A DNA stretch of 44,618 nucleotides from an uncultured Verrucomicrobiae bacterium (lineage in GTDB: Bacteria; Verrucomicrobiota; Verrucomicrobiia; Limisphaerales; UBA1096), in contig CALJHX010000033.1 of the NCBI GenBank assembly GCA_937770485.1, positions 1 to 44,618 of the forward strand, read 5' to 3'. The notes beneath the pieces were generated by a model. That model saw only the letters and a program-made list of their open reading frames with translations. It made no database searches and was not told the origin of the DNA. Within the stretch, counting starts at the first letter, position 1, and every line of letters begins with the position of its first letter. Made by a program: the position numbers and the translations under genes. Of the stretch, positions 9,051 through 17,433 are shown piece after piece.

Positions 9051-9166
9051 CCCTTACTTTCACTCTCTGGAACAAGGGAAATCTCCCCGCGAAGAAAGAA
9101 GCTGAATCAATACCTTTGTTTTCAGAGCTTGCCGGAATGAGTCAGTTTCCCGCTTAGTCTGGGTCG

Positions 9167-10762
9167 TTAGAGGATCTCCGCGGGCTTGTTCAAGTTTGCC
9201 ACATGGTAGCTTGGATCGTCGGGCAAGACGATGACATCGACCATGCTACCGGCCTTTCTCAAGAGATCCTTGCAATTACTGCTTATGTGCTGCAACCGGA
9301 CGGTCTTTCCGACCGATTGGTAACGAGTTCCAAGTTTGTGAATTGCCTCCAACCCGGAGTGGTCCCAGACCCTAGAGTCCTTCATGTCCACGATGACCGA
9401 TTGAGGATCGTCGGTAGAGGAGAAGCCAAGGTTGAAGTCGGTAACCGAGCCGAAGAAGAGTGGTCCGTGCAAAAAATAAACTTTGCTTCCGTCTTCCCTA
9501 ACTTCCGATTCGCGATGAATGTGCTTGGCCGATTCCCAGGCAAACCCGAGAGATGATACAATGACCCCACTTATCACCGCCAAGGCAAGGTTGTGCGTAA
9601 ATACGGTGATGGCCGAGACCATGATTATCACGAAGGCATCCGTCTTTGGAATCTTTCGGAGGATTCGAATGCTTGACCATTCGAAGGTTCCCAACACCAC
9701 CACAAACATGACCCCCGTGAGGGCCGCCAAAGGGATTTCCTCGATCAGGTCACTGGCAAAGAGGATGAAGGCGAGCAGGAAGAGTCCAGCTGAGATTCCC
9801 GACAAGCGACCTCTTCCTCCCGAGCGAATGTTGATAAGGCTTTGCCCGATCATGGCGCATCCGCCCATGCCGCCAAAGAGGCCGGTTACGATATTTGCGA
9901 TTCCTTGACCTATGCATTCACGCGTGCTGTTGCCACGAGTTTCCGTTAATTCGTCGATTAGGGTGAGGGTCATTAAGGACTCTATCAATCCGACTGCCGC
10001 CAAGATAAAGGCGAACGGTGCGATGAATTTGAGCGTATCCCAATTCAAGGGGATCGAAAAATCCACTAGGCTAGGAATTTCTCCGCCGATCGAGGCCATG
10101 TCTTTAACGACAAATGTATTCAGATTGAGCCCGATTACGAGAAGGCTGACGGATAGAATGGCGACGAGCGAAGAGGGGATTTGTGTAGTGAGCTTTGGTA
10201 GAAAAAATATTATCCCCATGGTTAAAATGACCAAGCTGATCATGAGAAACAACTCGTTGCCGACCAGCCATGGTGAATCTGGAATTGTCGGACTTTCTGT
10301 AAACATAGGCAACTGCGCTTCGAAGATGACGATTGCAAGCCCGTTGACGAATCCGAACATGACTGGTTGTGGTATAAGCCTTACGAATCTTCCGAGTTTG
10401 AGACCTCCACATCCGAGTTGAATGACACCCATGAGGATGACAGTTGCAAAGAGGTACTGGACCCCCATGTCAGTTCCGAGCCCCAATGCCTCTCCTCTTT
10501 CATTCCCTAAAATGACCAGTGATATCATAACTACAGCAAGGGCACCCGTTGCGCCTGAAATCATTCCAGGTCTGCCTCCGGCAATCGAGGTGATGAGACA
10601 AACCATAAAAGCTGCGTAAAGGCCTATGATTGGGGAGACTCCGGCGATTATTGCAAAGGCAACCGCTTCAGGAACCAAGGCCAATGCGACGGTGAGGCCG
10701 GATAAAAGGTCGTCCTTGGTATGTATTCTGTTTCCGAATTTACGATAGATTAATTTAAACAC
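9167..10762 (-). CDS. SulP-family anion transporter with STAS domain
   Basis: A 531-residue membrane transporter. The SulP N-terminal signature DDLLSGLTVALALVPEAVAF and GLYAAFMVCLITSIAGG are present, with about 10-12 hydrophobic segments. GGCAMIGQSLINIRSGGRGR is the conserved loop of this branch. The last 100 residues form a cytoplasmic STAS domain (VIVDMKDSRVWDHSGLEAI). Family members carry sulfate, bicarbonate or other anions, often with H+ or Na+; the substrate cannot be read from sequence. The start is a GTG at 10762. Codon choice and base composition are clearly AT-richer than the neighbours, and the window-wide palindrome is absent here, which suggests acquisition by transfer. Confidence 0.9.
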   Translation of the reverse strand: MFKLIYRKFGNRIHTKDDLLSGLTVALALVPEAVAFAIIAGVSPIIGLYAAFMVCLITSIAGGRPGMISGATGALAVVMISLVILGNERGEALGLGTDMGVQYLFATVILMGVIQLGCGGLKLGRFVRLIPQPVMFGFVNGLAIVIFEAQLPMFTESPTIPDSPWLVGNELFLMISLVILTMGIIFFLPKLTTQIPSSLVAILSVSLLVIGLNLNTFVVKDMASIGGEIPSLVDFSIPLNWDTLKFIAPFAFILAAVGLIESLMTLTLIDELTETRGNSTRECIGQGIANIVTGLFGGMGGCAMIGQSLINIRSGGRGRLSGISAGLFLLAFILFASDLIEEIPLAALTGVMFVVVLGTFEWSSIRILRKIPKTDAFVIIMVSAITVFTHNLALAVISGVIVSSLGFAWESAKHIHRESEVREDGSKVYFLHGPLFFGSVTDFNLGFSSTDDPQSVIVDMKDSRVWDHSGLEAIHKLGTRYQSVGKTVRLQHISSNCKDLLRKAGSMVDVIVLPDDPSYHVANLNKPAEIL

Positions 10763-11282
10763 GCTTAATATAAGTTAAATGAAAGAAGGAGTTGGGGCCG
10801 AATTGGTGTTATTCCAGATTCGAGTATGACAAATCTTAGCAAAGCAACCACTCAACGCCCGTTTGGGAATGCACCCAAAGGATCATACAAATAGAAGTTG
10901 CCTCAAGTGAACAATTAGATCTTTGGTAGGTTTGCGTTTGAAAATAATTTTCAATTCGACAACGCAAGAATCGAGATTCAACGTTTACCCTAAATGATCA
11001 ATTATATTGTTAATCATCATGGAAGCGTCCAATCAGAGAGACGAATTTCTGCCTGCTCTGTTCTTCTAGCTGTAGCTGAAAACTCTTGTAGCTGTCCTAG
11101 ACGACCACAAAAAATAGAATAAGGCTAAAGGCTTTTGGATGCAAGAGTTAAAATAGATTTAGAGTTAAACCAGCCTGGAAACTACTCTCAAAAAGCTGAC
11201 AGGAGAGGTGCTTCTAAATCAATAACCCTTTCAATCGGCGCAACCGTGCTGTTGGTGGAGGGTACGATTTAAGCGGGGTGTG
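10763..11282. other. AT-rich intergenic stretch, no gene seen
   Basis: About 520 bases upstream of the SulP gene. It is AT-rich with stops in all frames. The first 60 bases probably hold the SulP promoter, but no clear -35/-10 pair or operator stood out. No repeat, RNA gene or terminator was recognised. Confidence 0.5.
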
Positions 11283-11757
11283 CTACGAAGTAGCAACAAG
11301 AACAGGCAAAAGGTGACCCTTATTCGACACCTTAAAAGAAGCAAGTAAACAGGCGACAAGGCCGATATTCTGAGCAAAAAACAAGTGCCAGAAAATTTCG
11401 AATAGATTGATCACTCCGCCCTCTAGCGCTTTCGAACTGCGCTGGACAGCCGGATGATTCCCACCAACGACCGGGGCTTCATCCCGGAGCCCAGGGTAGT
11501 CGTTGATCCTTTTATAGAGGAGATGCACGACTGGTTTGGCACACCGAATTGGGTCAGGGAGTAGGCAGCACTTGGCCAGCCTCGACTTGTCGGCCACTGT
11601 TAGTTCCTCCATCATACTGTTCGTCTTCCATACCCGCTGACCGTTGAGGCAGGGGGCCCTGTCGACCGCCTGGCGCACTGCCGGAAATGTTCGCATTGTC
11701 AACCTCACCACGATTAGTAACTCCACAAGTGTCCATTGGCCCTTGATTAGCGAGGGT
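11283..11757 (-). pseudogene. Decayed prepilin-like gene (N-terminal methylation motif)
   Basis: On the reverse strand the frame reads DKPSLIKGQWTLVELLIVV and continues after a gap to VRQAVDRAPCLNGQRVWK. WTLVELLIVV matches the type IV prepilin cleavage/methylation motif (FTLVELLVVI), and CLNGQRVW matches the CLNNQRQW block that follows the pilin helix in many Verrucomicrobia/Lentisphaerae pseudopilins. The rest of the hydrophobic helix (normally about 20 residues) has been lost. No start codon precedes the motif and the C-terminal part is not recognisable. Given its setting in a decayed AT-rich region, it is probably a dead gene. The call rests on two short motifs only. Confidence 0.4.
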
Positions 11758-12267
11758 TTATCCTTGTTTTAATCGGAAACGCTTGAAAACCGATCGCAAT
11801 TGATCAATAAATATGGCATGTCGGATTCTAGCGATCTAACTAAAAAAAATATGAGTTGGTTCCCTGATTGGGTATCATTCTTGTTACTTGTCACTTGGCC
11901 CATTCCCCTGGTTATTATTTTAATAATCTGGAGTTGATTATAGCGCTGACTTCTTCCCGAACGACTTCTCCTCGTTTTCTCCTCGGGCAACTCACAACCA
12001 ATATTGTTGGTCAAACCAATCTTCAAACCTGTCGCAGCCAGCAGGTGTAATCCATTTGGAAGCAGTTGACCGTGAACTCGCACTGGCTTTTCATCCCCCT
12101 ATTATGAGTTTGTCATTATTAATGATGGGAAGCGTGGTGGTGGCTTCTTTGTTGGCTATTGTTGTATTCTTAATATTCAAAAGTCTCGGGCAGTTTTCGG
12201 TCCTCCGGTACCTGACACCACTTTGGACCGAAAGTAAGCTGTCCCGCTCTCTCATAGCGATAAGATC
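11758..12267. other. AT-rich stretch with no supportable gene
   Basis: About 500 bases with scattered short open frames. Two could encode tiny membrane peptides: NMSWFPDWVSFLLLVTW, stopping near 11938, and MSLSLLMMGSVVVASLLAI from about 12103. Neither has a convincing ribosome site or known homology, and they may be relics of a larger decayed locus. Nothing else was recognised. Confidence 0.4.
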
Positions 12268-12609
12268 GTGATCTGCCGGGGGATTCTGGCCGCATTCGTC
12301 TTCCTCAGTGCGTGCGTCTACCACCCGCTTTTTTCTGACTACGGTATTTGAGGCAAAACCAGCGGTATCGACTGGCAAAATTCTCTAGGGTATCTCCCAA
12401 CTCCAAAAAGGAAAGGTGCCATGTGGTCAGCCGGTCATCTCTCAGCTTGGCATAGATGCCGTAGTTGCTGTAGCGGTAAATAAAACTTCGGGAGTGGGAA
12501 CAGTCTGCTGCTGCGACTCCCCGCATACCGCCAACAGCATGGCTACGATGACTGTGAGTGGTATTTGTATAAGCCTGACGTGCGTCAAACGCTAGAAGAG
12601 CCCCGATAA
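12268..12609 (+). pseudogene. Possible small lipoprotein gene broken by two in-frame stops
   Basis: One forward frame from the GTG at 12268 to the TAA at 12607 reads as a small lipoprotein. A hydrophobic stretch ends in a lipobox (ILAAFVFLSAC), followed by VYHPLFSDYGI, then a TGA at 12349. It continues as GKTSGIDWQNSLGYLPTP to a TAA at 12481, and ends with YRQQHGYDDCEWYLYKPDV and TLEEPR. The protein-like composition either side of both stops suggests one gene that has decayed. I do not recognise the family. The opposite strand also has an open frame across part of this region (12305-12613), so the strand is not certain. Confidence 0.3.
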
Positions 12610-12894
12610 CCATCCAACATCAATCAGGCGTCTCGGCGCAGGCACGGTTTGAATTGGGAAGAATCCTTACTTGTAAAATAAGGCATGGCACAAGATGTAG
12701 AATAGGCAACTGTTAGCCTCCTTAAAAGATACCGGACTAGTTGGCCTTATGGGATTCATTGAACGTGACCATGATGTTAGGCAAGTAAAGTTAGAGAGGA
12801 ACAGATTTTTCTAGGGTCTGGCTGTGTGTTGGGCTTGACCGGAGGGTGTTTTTTTGAGGGACTCCGGCACCCAATCAACTGCCATTGGCAAATC
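12610..12894. other. Leader region of the gluconate-type permease
   Basis: About 285 bases with no gene. It contains a six-base inverted repeat (CCGGAG at 12839 with CTCCGG at 12862) separated by a loop holding a T7 run, shortly before the ATG at 12895. It could be a weak attenuator or nothing; no promoter was clear. Confidence 0.3.
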
Positions 12895-14457
12895 ATGACT
12901 CACTCAATCTTGGCTCAAGCCTCAGATCCCGTCTCGTACTGGCCGCTGGGCATCCTGGCAATTAGTGTCGGCTTCATTGTATTCACGATCATCAAGCTGA
13001 AGTTGCATCCGTTTTTGGCACTGATCTTCGCTGCGGTGCTGACCGGTCTTTTGGCGGGGGATTTGCCGGGGATGACCACGGAAAACGTCGGTCTTTTCAA
13101 GAGCCGCGTGACTCTGAACGATACGCCAGGCGACGCCGCCAATGACATGTTGCTGGCGGTCAACTGGTCGCTGCTCGGCTTCGGTAATACGGCTGCGGGG
13201 ATCGGGTTTGTCGTGGCGCTGGCGGCGATCATTGGCACGTGCATGCTCGGCAGCGGCGCGGCGGATCGCGTGGTGCGATGGCTGCTGGGCATCTTCGGCG
13301 AGAAGCGGGCCGGCTTGGTGCTGTTGATGAGCGGGTTTCTGCTGTCGATCCCTGTTTTTTTCGACACCGTTTTTTTTCTGCTAATCCCGCTGGCGCGTGC
13401 GCTCAGTTTGCGCACGGGCAAAAGCTACACACTTTACGTGATCGCGATGGCGGGCGCGGGGGCGATCACGCACTCGATGGTGCCGCCGACGCCGGGGCCA
13501 TTGATGATCGCCGATGGTCTCAATCTGGACTTGGGCATTGCGATGATGGCGGGCTTGGCCTCGAGCCTGTTGCCGGCTTGGCTCGTGCTGTTTTTGGCCA
13601 AGCGGTTCGACACCAAGTTCAACATCCCGATGAGGGAGGCGGCCGGGGCATCGACGAGTGAGCTTCGGACGATCGTGGATAAAAAAGATTCCGAGCTCCC
13701 TAATCTGTTCCTGTCGGCTTTACCGATCGCACTGCCGTTGGTGTTGATTTCGCTGGTCTCGATTTTAAATCTGGTTGCCAAGGACACCGTGAGTGGCGCG
13801 CCTTGGTTTCAGTATCTCGAGTTTTTCGGCTCGCCGAATATCGCGATGCTGCTCGCTGCGCTGCTGGCGATCTACACCCTGGCTGCGCAGATGATTCGTG
13901 AGAGTCGGCCAATGGAGGGTGGGCTGATGAGCACCCTGGCCAAGGCACTTGAAGATCCGCTGCAGATTGCAGGGGTCATTATTCTCATCACCGGTGCGGG
14001 TGGCGCGTTTGGCGGGATGATTCGCCTGGCTGGAGTCGGCGAGACGATCGAGGCACTGGCCCGGAGCTACAATATTTCTCTCATTCTGCTGGCCTGGGGC
14101 GCGACGGCGATCATTCGGATCGCGCAGGGTTCGGCCACGGTGGCGATGATCACCGGGGTGGGCTTGATGGGAGCGATTCTCGGTGACGGCAGCGGGCTGG
14201 ACTATCATCCATTCTACATTTTCCTCGCTATCGGCTTTGGCTCGATCACGTTGTCGTGGATGAATGACAGCGGCTTTTGGGTGGTACAGCGGCTCAGCGG
14301 CTTCACCGAAAAGGAGACGCTCAAGACGTGGAGCGTGCTGCTGACAGCGATCTCGCTGCTCGGGCTGGTGCAGACGCTTGTCTTCTCAAAAATTCTCCCG
14401 TTCAAGCCGGAGGCCAAGCCGGCCGAGGCGGCGGCGCTCGTCGTGCTGCAGAATTAG
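12895..14457 (+). CDS. GntP-family gluconate/organic-acid permease
   Basis: A 520-residue integral membrane protein with about 12-14 hydrophobic segments. Family landmarks are the early IIKLKLHPFLALIFAAVLTG, ALAAIIGTCMLGSGAADRV, HSMVPPTPGPLMIADGL (the conserved PPTPGP loop) and WMNDSGFWVVQRLSGF near the end. GntP proteins import gluconate and related sugar acids by H+ symport. The longer form of this frame begins at 12826, but the ATG at 12895 (MTHSILAQ) fits the family N-terminus better. The gene stands alone, downstream of the decayed AT-rich island, and its GC-rich codon use is like the main chromosome. No kinase or dehydratase is beside it, so the exact substrate is open. Confidence 0.9.
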   Translation: MTHSILAQASDPVSYWPLGILAISVGFIVFTIIKLKLHPFLALIFAAVLTGLLAGDLPGMTTENVGLFKSRVTLNDTPGDAANDMLLAVNWSLLGFGNTAAGIGFVVALAAIIGTCMLGSGAADRVVRWLLGIFGEKRAGLVLLMSGFLLSIPVFFDTVFFLLIPLARALSLRTGKSYTLYVIAMAGAGAITHSMVPPTPGPLMIADGLNLDLGIAMMAGLASSLLPAWLVLFLAKRFDTKFNIPMREAAGASTSELRTIVDKKDSELPNLFLSALPIALPLVLISLVSILNLVAKDTVSGAPWFQYLEFFGSPNIAMLLAALLAIYTLAAQMIRESRPMEGGLMSTLAKALEDPLQIAGVIILITGAGGAFGGMIRLAGVGETIEALARSYNISLILLAWGATAIIRIAQGSATVAMITGVGLMGAILGDGSGLDYHPFYIFLAIGFGSITLSWMNDSGFWVVQRLSGFTEKETLKTWSVLLTAISLLGLVQTLVFSKILPFKPEAKPAEAAALVVLQN

Positions 14458-14520
14458 GTTGAACCGGCGGGGAATCGCTTTTCTTATCTGTCGCAGGCGC
14501 TGGCTGCTTGGCCAAGTGCC

Positions 14521-14527
14521 AGAGGAG
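14521..14527 (+). promoter_or_regulatory. Ribosome binding site setting the argA start
   Basis: AGAGGAG lies four bases before a GTG at 14532. This favours that start over the TTG at 14508, which lies inside the CTTGGCCAAG copy at 14507-14516. Confidence 0.6.
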
Positions 14528-14531
14528 CAAT

Positions 14532-15812
14532 GTGAAGCCGACTGATCTCAGGGGAATTCTCCAGTATATTCCGAAGTTTCGGGACAGGGTTTTTGTCGTC
14601 AGCGTCGATGGCGCGATTGTCAGCGACGAGAATTTCTCGAACCTCCTGCTCGATTTCGCCGTCCTGCGCTCGCTGAATATCCGCGTGGCGCTGGTGCACG
14701 GCGCTGCTAGCCAGATCGCGTCGATGGCGCTGGAGCGCGGCATCGAGCCGTCCGACCTCGACGGCACCGAGCCGGTGGACGCCGCCACGCTGGACTTGGC
14801 GCTTACGGCGGCCAACCGGCTGACGCACGAGATCCTCGAGGGCTTCGCCGCCAACGGCCTGCGTGGTGTATCGACCAACGCCGTGACGGCGCACCCGCGC
14901 GGCATCATCGACGGTACCGATTACCAGTTCGCCGGCAAGACGGAGCGGATCGACCTTGGCCACTTGGAGAGTCTCTTGGCGCAGGGCAGCATCCCGGTCA
15001 TCCCGCCGCTTGGCTTCGACGGCGAGGGCAACACCTACCGTGTCAACTCCGACGACCTCGCCCGCGAGGTGGCCGTGCGGCTGCGGGCGACCAAGCTGAT
15101 TTACGTCACCACCCGCGACGGATTGATCCGCAACGGCGAAGTGATCCGGCAGATTCCCAACGGCGAACTCGACCAGATTCTCGAGAACGAGCCGGGCAGC
15201 CTCGAGCCGGAGCAGTTGGCCAAGGCGCGCAACTCTGCCGCCGCATGCCAGTCAGGCATCCCGCGCGTGCACCTCATCAACGGCAGCGTACACGAGGGCC
15301 TGCTCGCCGAGGTGTTCTCCAACACCGGCATCGGCACGCTCGTGTACGCCAACGAGTACAGGCAGATTCGTCCGGCGAAAAAGTCTGACCTCGGCAGCAT
15401 CCTCGCGCTGACGAAGAACGCCATTGAGTCGGCCGAGTTGATGGATCGCAGCTTGACCGACATCGAGGCTAACGTCGCCGAGTATTATTTGTTCGAGATC
15501 GACGGCAACCCGGTCGGCTGTTTTTCGCTGACGGTTTTTACGGAGGCCAACGTCGCCGAGCTTGGCTCGGTGTGCGTCAGCGCCGCGCACGAAAACCAGG
15601 GGATCGGCCGCAAACTCGTCGAGTACGCCGAGAAACTCGGCCGCGACCACGGCTTGGCCAGGCTGTTCGTGCTCTCGACGCAGACGTTCAAGTGGTTTCA
15701 GTCTAAGGCTGGCTTCAGCGAGGGCACGCTCGACGATTTGCCTGAGGCGCGCCGCGTACCGGCGGAGGAGAGCGGCCGTAAATCGAAAGTGCTGCTAAAG
15801 CCGCTGGAATGA
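14532..15812 (+). CDS. argA: N-acetylglutamate synthase (amino-acid N-acetyltransferase), ArgA type
   Basis: Catalyses the first step of arginine synthesis, acetyl-CoA + glutamate to N-acetylglutamate, in the cytoplasm. The 426-residue protein has an amino-acid-kinase domain (about 1-280: FVVSVDGAIV, RVALVHGAASQI, VIPPLGFDGEGNTYRVNSD, TKLIYVTTRDGL) that binds arginine for feedback. A C-terminal GNAT domain follows (about 285-420: RQIRPAKKSDLGSIL, ELGSVCVSAAHENQGIGRKL with the acetyl-CoA loop, FVLSTQTFKWFQSKAGF). This two-domain order is that of ArgA. The start is the GTG at 14532, chosen by the AGAGGAG just upstream. The stop overlaps the next start (ATGA), so the L,D-transpeptidase is translationally coupled to it. 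Confidence 0.93.
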   Translation: MKPTDLRGILQYIPKFRDRVFVVSVDGAIVSDENFSNLLLDFAVLRSLNIRVALVHGAASQIASMALERGIEPSDLDGTEPVDAATLDLALTAANRLTHEILEGFAANGLRGVSTNAVTAHPRGIIDGTDYQFAGKTERIDLGHLESLLAQGSIPVIPPLGFDGEGNTYRVNSDDLAREVAVRLRATKLIYVTTRDGLIRNGEVIRQIPNGELDQILENEPGSLEPEQLAKARNSAAACQSGIPRVHLINGSVHEGLLAEVFSNTGIGTLVYANEYRQIRPAKKSDLGSILALTKNAIESAELMDRSLTDIEANVAEYYLFEIDGNPVGCFSLTVFTEANVAELGSVCVSAAHENQGIGRKLVEYAEKLGRDHGLARLFVLSTQTFKWFQSKAGFSEGTLDDLPEARRVPAEESGRKSKVLLKPLE

Positions 15813-16357
15813 GTGCCAGCATGCTTCAGCCGGTTAGGGAGGCATGCGAGCGGAACGGCATTGAGCCAACGCCGACGCTGCTTTGGGCCAGCGTGGCTGA
15901 CCAGCGCATGGTCGAGTTCAGGCAAGTCGTCGGATGGGAGTATGCCGAGGAACGCCGCCTGGTCATTTCCACGTCGCGATTCGGGGTTGGCCAGGTGGAG
16001 GACACGAATAAAACGCCGCTTGGCCTGCACCGCATCGCGGAAAAGTTCGGGGACGTACTGCCCGCCGGCGCGGTGTTCGAGAGCCGCGAAGTCGTCGGGA
16101 CAGTTGCCGAGAAGCCCAAGGCCGGTATCGCGCACCGCATTCTGTGGCTCGAAGGCTTGGAGCCGGGATTTAACCAGGGCGGCAATGTCGATACGCACGC
16201 CCGCTTCGTGTACATCCACGGCGTCGGCGATGAGTCAACGCTTGGCCAACCGGCGTCGCGCGGCTGCATCCACCTCGCCGCAACCGATCTGCTCCCATTC
16301 CACGACCGTACACCAACCGGCACGCTGTTGTGGATCAGTGAAGTCGCGCTTGGTTAA
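15809..16357 (+). CDS. YkuD-type L,D-transpeptidase
   Basis: A 182-residue protein with the YkuD active-site block: YIHGVGDES (catalytic His) and PASRGCIHL (S-R-G-C-I-H, with the cysteine nucleophile). Such enzymes cross-link peptidoglycan or attach proteins to it through 3-3 bonds. No signal peptide is visible at the N-terminus (MSASMLQPVREACERNG), which is unusual for an enzyme acting in the periplasm. It may be exported another way, or the true start may lie elsewhere. Overlap with argA is four bases. It shares a TTAA (16354-16357) with the stop of the convergent dehydrogenase. Confidence 0.85.
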   Translation: MSASMLQPVREACERNGIEPTPTLLWASVADQRMVEFRQVVGWEYAEERRLVISTSRFGVGQVEDTNKTPLGLHRIAEKFGDVLPAGAVFESREVVGTVAEKPKAGIAHRILWLEGLEPGFNQGGNVDTHARFVYIHGVGDESTLGQPASRGCIHLAATDLLPFHDRTPTGTLLWISEVALG

Positions 16358-17322
16358 ACCAACTGGTCGACGTTGATGACGTTTTGCGGGTGGCCGTCGA
16401 GGAATGCTTTTACATTTACGACGGCGATATCGATCAACCGGCGGCGGGCGGCTTGGGTGGCCCAGCCGATGTGCGGCGTGATGTGGCAGTTTGGTGTGAA
16501 GTAGAGTGGGTGATCGGCGGGCGGCGGCTCGGTCTCCATCACGTCCAAACCGGCACCGGCGATCTCGCCGTTGTGCAGTGCCTTGGCCAGGGCGGCCGTA
16601 TCGACGAGCGGGCCACGCGCTGTGTTGATGAGCAACGCGCCGGGCTTCATTTGCGACAAGCGCCCGGCGTTGACGAGGTGATGGTTTGCGTCGGTTAGCG
16701 GGCAGTGGAGGCTAAGCACATCGCTCTCGGCGAACAGTTCATCGAGTCCGACCATCTCGATGCTGTCGGGCAGGTCAGGGGGCGGGCGGTGGTTGTGGGC
16801 GATCACGCGCATGCCAAACGCGCGGGCGATGCCGGCGACTTCGCGTCCGATCCGGCCCAAGCCGATGATGCCAAACGTGCGGCCGCTCAACTCGGTCAGC
16901 GGTTGTTTCCAAAAACAAAAATCAGGGCAATTCGCCCAGTCGCCGCTGCGGACGTTTTCCGCGTGCGACGCGACGTGCTGCGTGAGGTGCAGCACATGCG
17001 CGAAAACCATCTGAGCCACCGCCGGCGTCGAGTAGGCCGGGATGTTCGTGACTGGCACACCTCGCGACCCGGCGGCGACGAGGTCGACGACGTTGTAGCC
17101 GGTGGCCAGCACGCCGATGTAACGCAGCTTGGCCAAGCGCCCGATCGACTCGGCGCTCAGGACGGTTTTGTTCGTGAGCACGATCTCGGCGTCGGCAGCG
17201 CGTTTGGCTACAAGATCGTCGGGAGTGCGGTCGTGCGTTTGCAGTTGGCCAAGCTCGGCGAACCCGTCCCAGTCGAGGTCGCCGGGGTTGGCGGTGTAAG
17301 CGTCTAGGATGACAATTTTCAC
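16354..17322 (-). CDS. D-2-hydroxyacid dehydrogenase (glycerate/hydroxypyruvate dehydrogenase-like)
   Basis: A 322-residue NAD-dependent oxidoreductase. The Rossmann motif is GIIGLGRIGREVAGIA. The catalytic triad regions are NTARGPLVD (Arg), DVMETEPP (Glu) and TPHIGWAT (His followed by Trp). The N-terminal catalytic lobe begins MKIVILDAYTANPGDLDWDG, typical of the HprA-like branch that reduces hydroxypyruvate or oxidises glycerate. The open frame extends to 17427, but the GTG at 17322 matches the family N-terminus; the extra upstream residues look like non-coding readthrough. It is convergent with the L,D-transpeptidase and divergent from the glycosyltransferase. Confidence 0.9.
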   Translation of the reverse strand: MKIVILDAYTANPGDLDWDGFAELGQLQTHDRTPDDLVAKRAADAEIVLTNKTVLSAESIGRLAKLRYIGVLATGYNVVDLVAAGSRGVPVTNIPAYSTPAVAQMVFAHVLHLTQHVASHAENVRSGDWANCPDFCFWKQPLTELSGRTFGIIGLGRIGREVAGIARAFGMRVIAHNHRPPPDLPDSIEMVGLDELFAESDVLSLHCPLTDANHHLVNAGRLSQMKPGALLINTARGPLVDTAALAKALHNGEIAGAGLDVMETEPPPADHPLYFTPNCHITPHIGWATQAARRRLIDIAVVNVKAFLDGHPQNVINVDQLV

Positions 17323-17433
17323 GCGGACCCAATGAAACGAGAACCAGCGGCTTTCGGCAATTCTATAAAAAAATGCGGTTGCCACCGGCGGGTCGGCTGT
17401 GGACGCTGGGCGCGTGGTAGCAGCCAAGCGTTA

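Noticed and set aside
12305..12613. 102-codon reverse-strand frame as a real gene
   Set aside because: The forward frame over the same bases has a lipobox and better protein-like ends; the reverse frame has no recognised motif, though it cannot be fully excluded.
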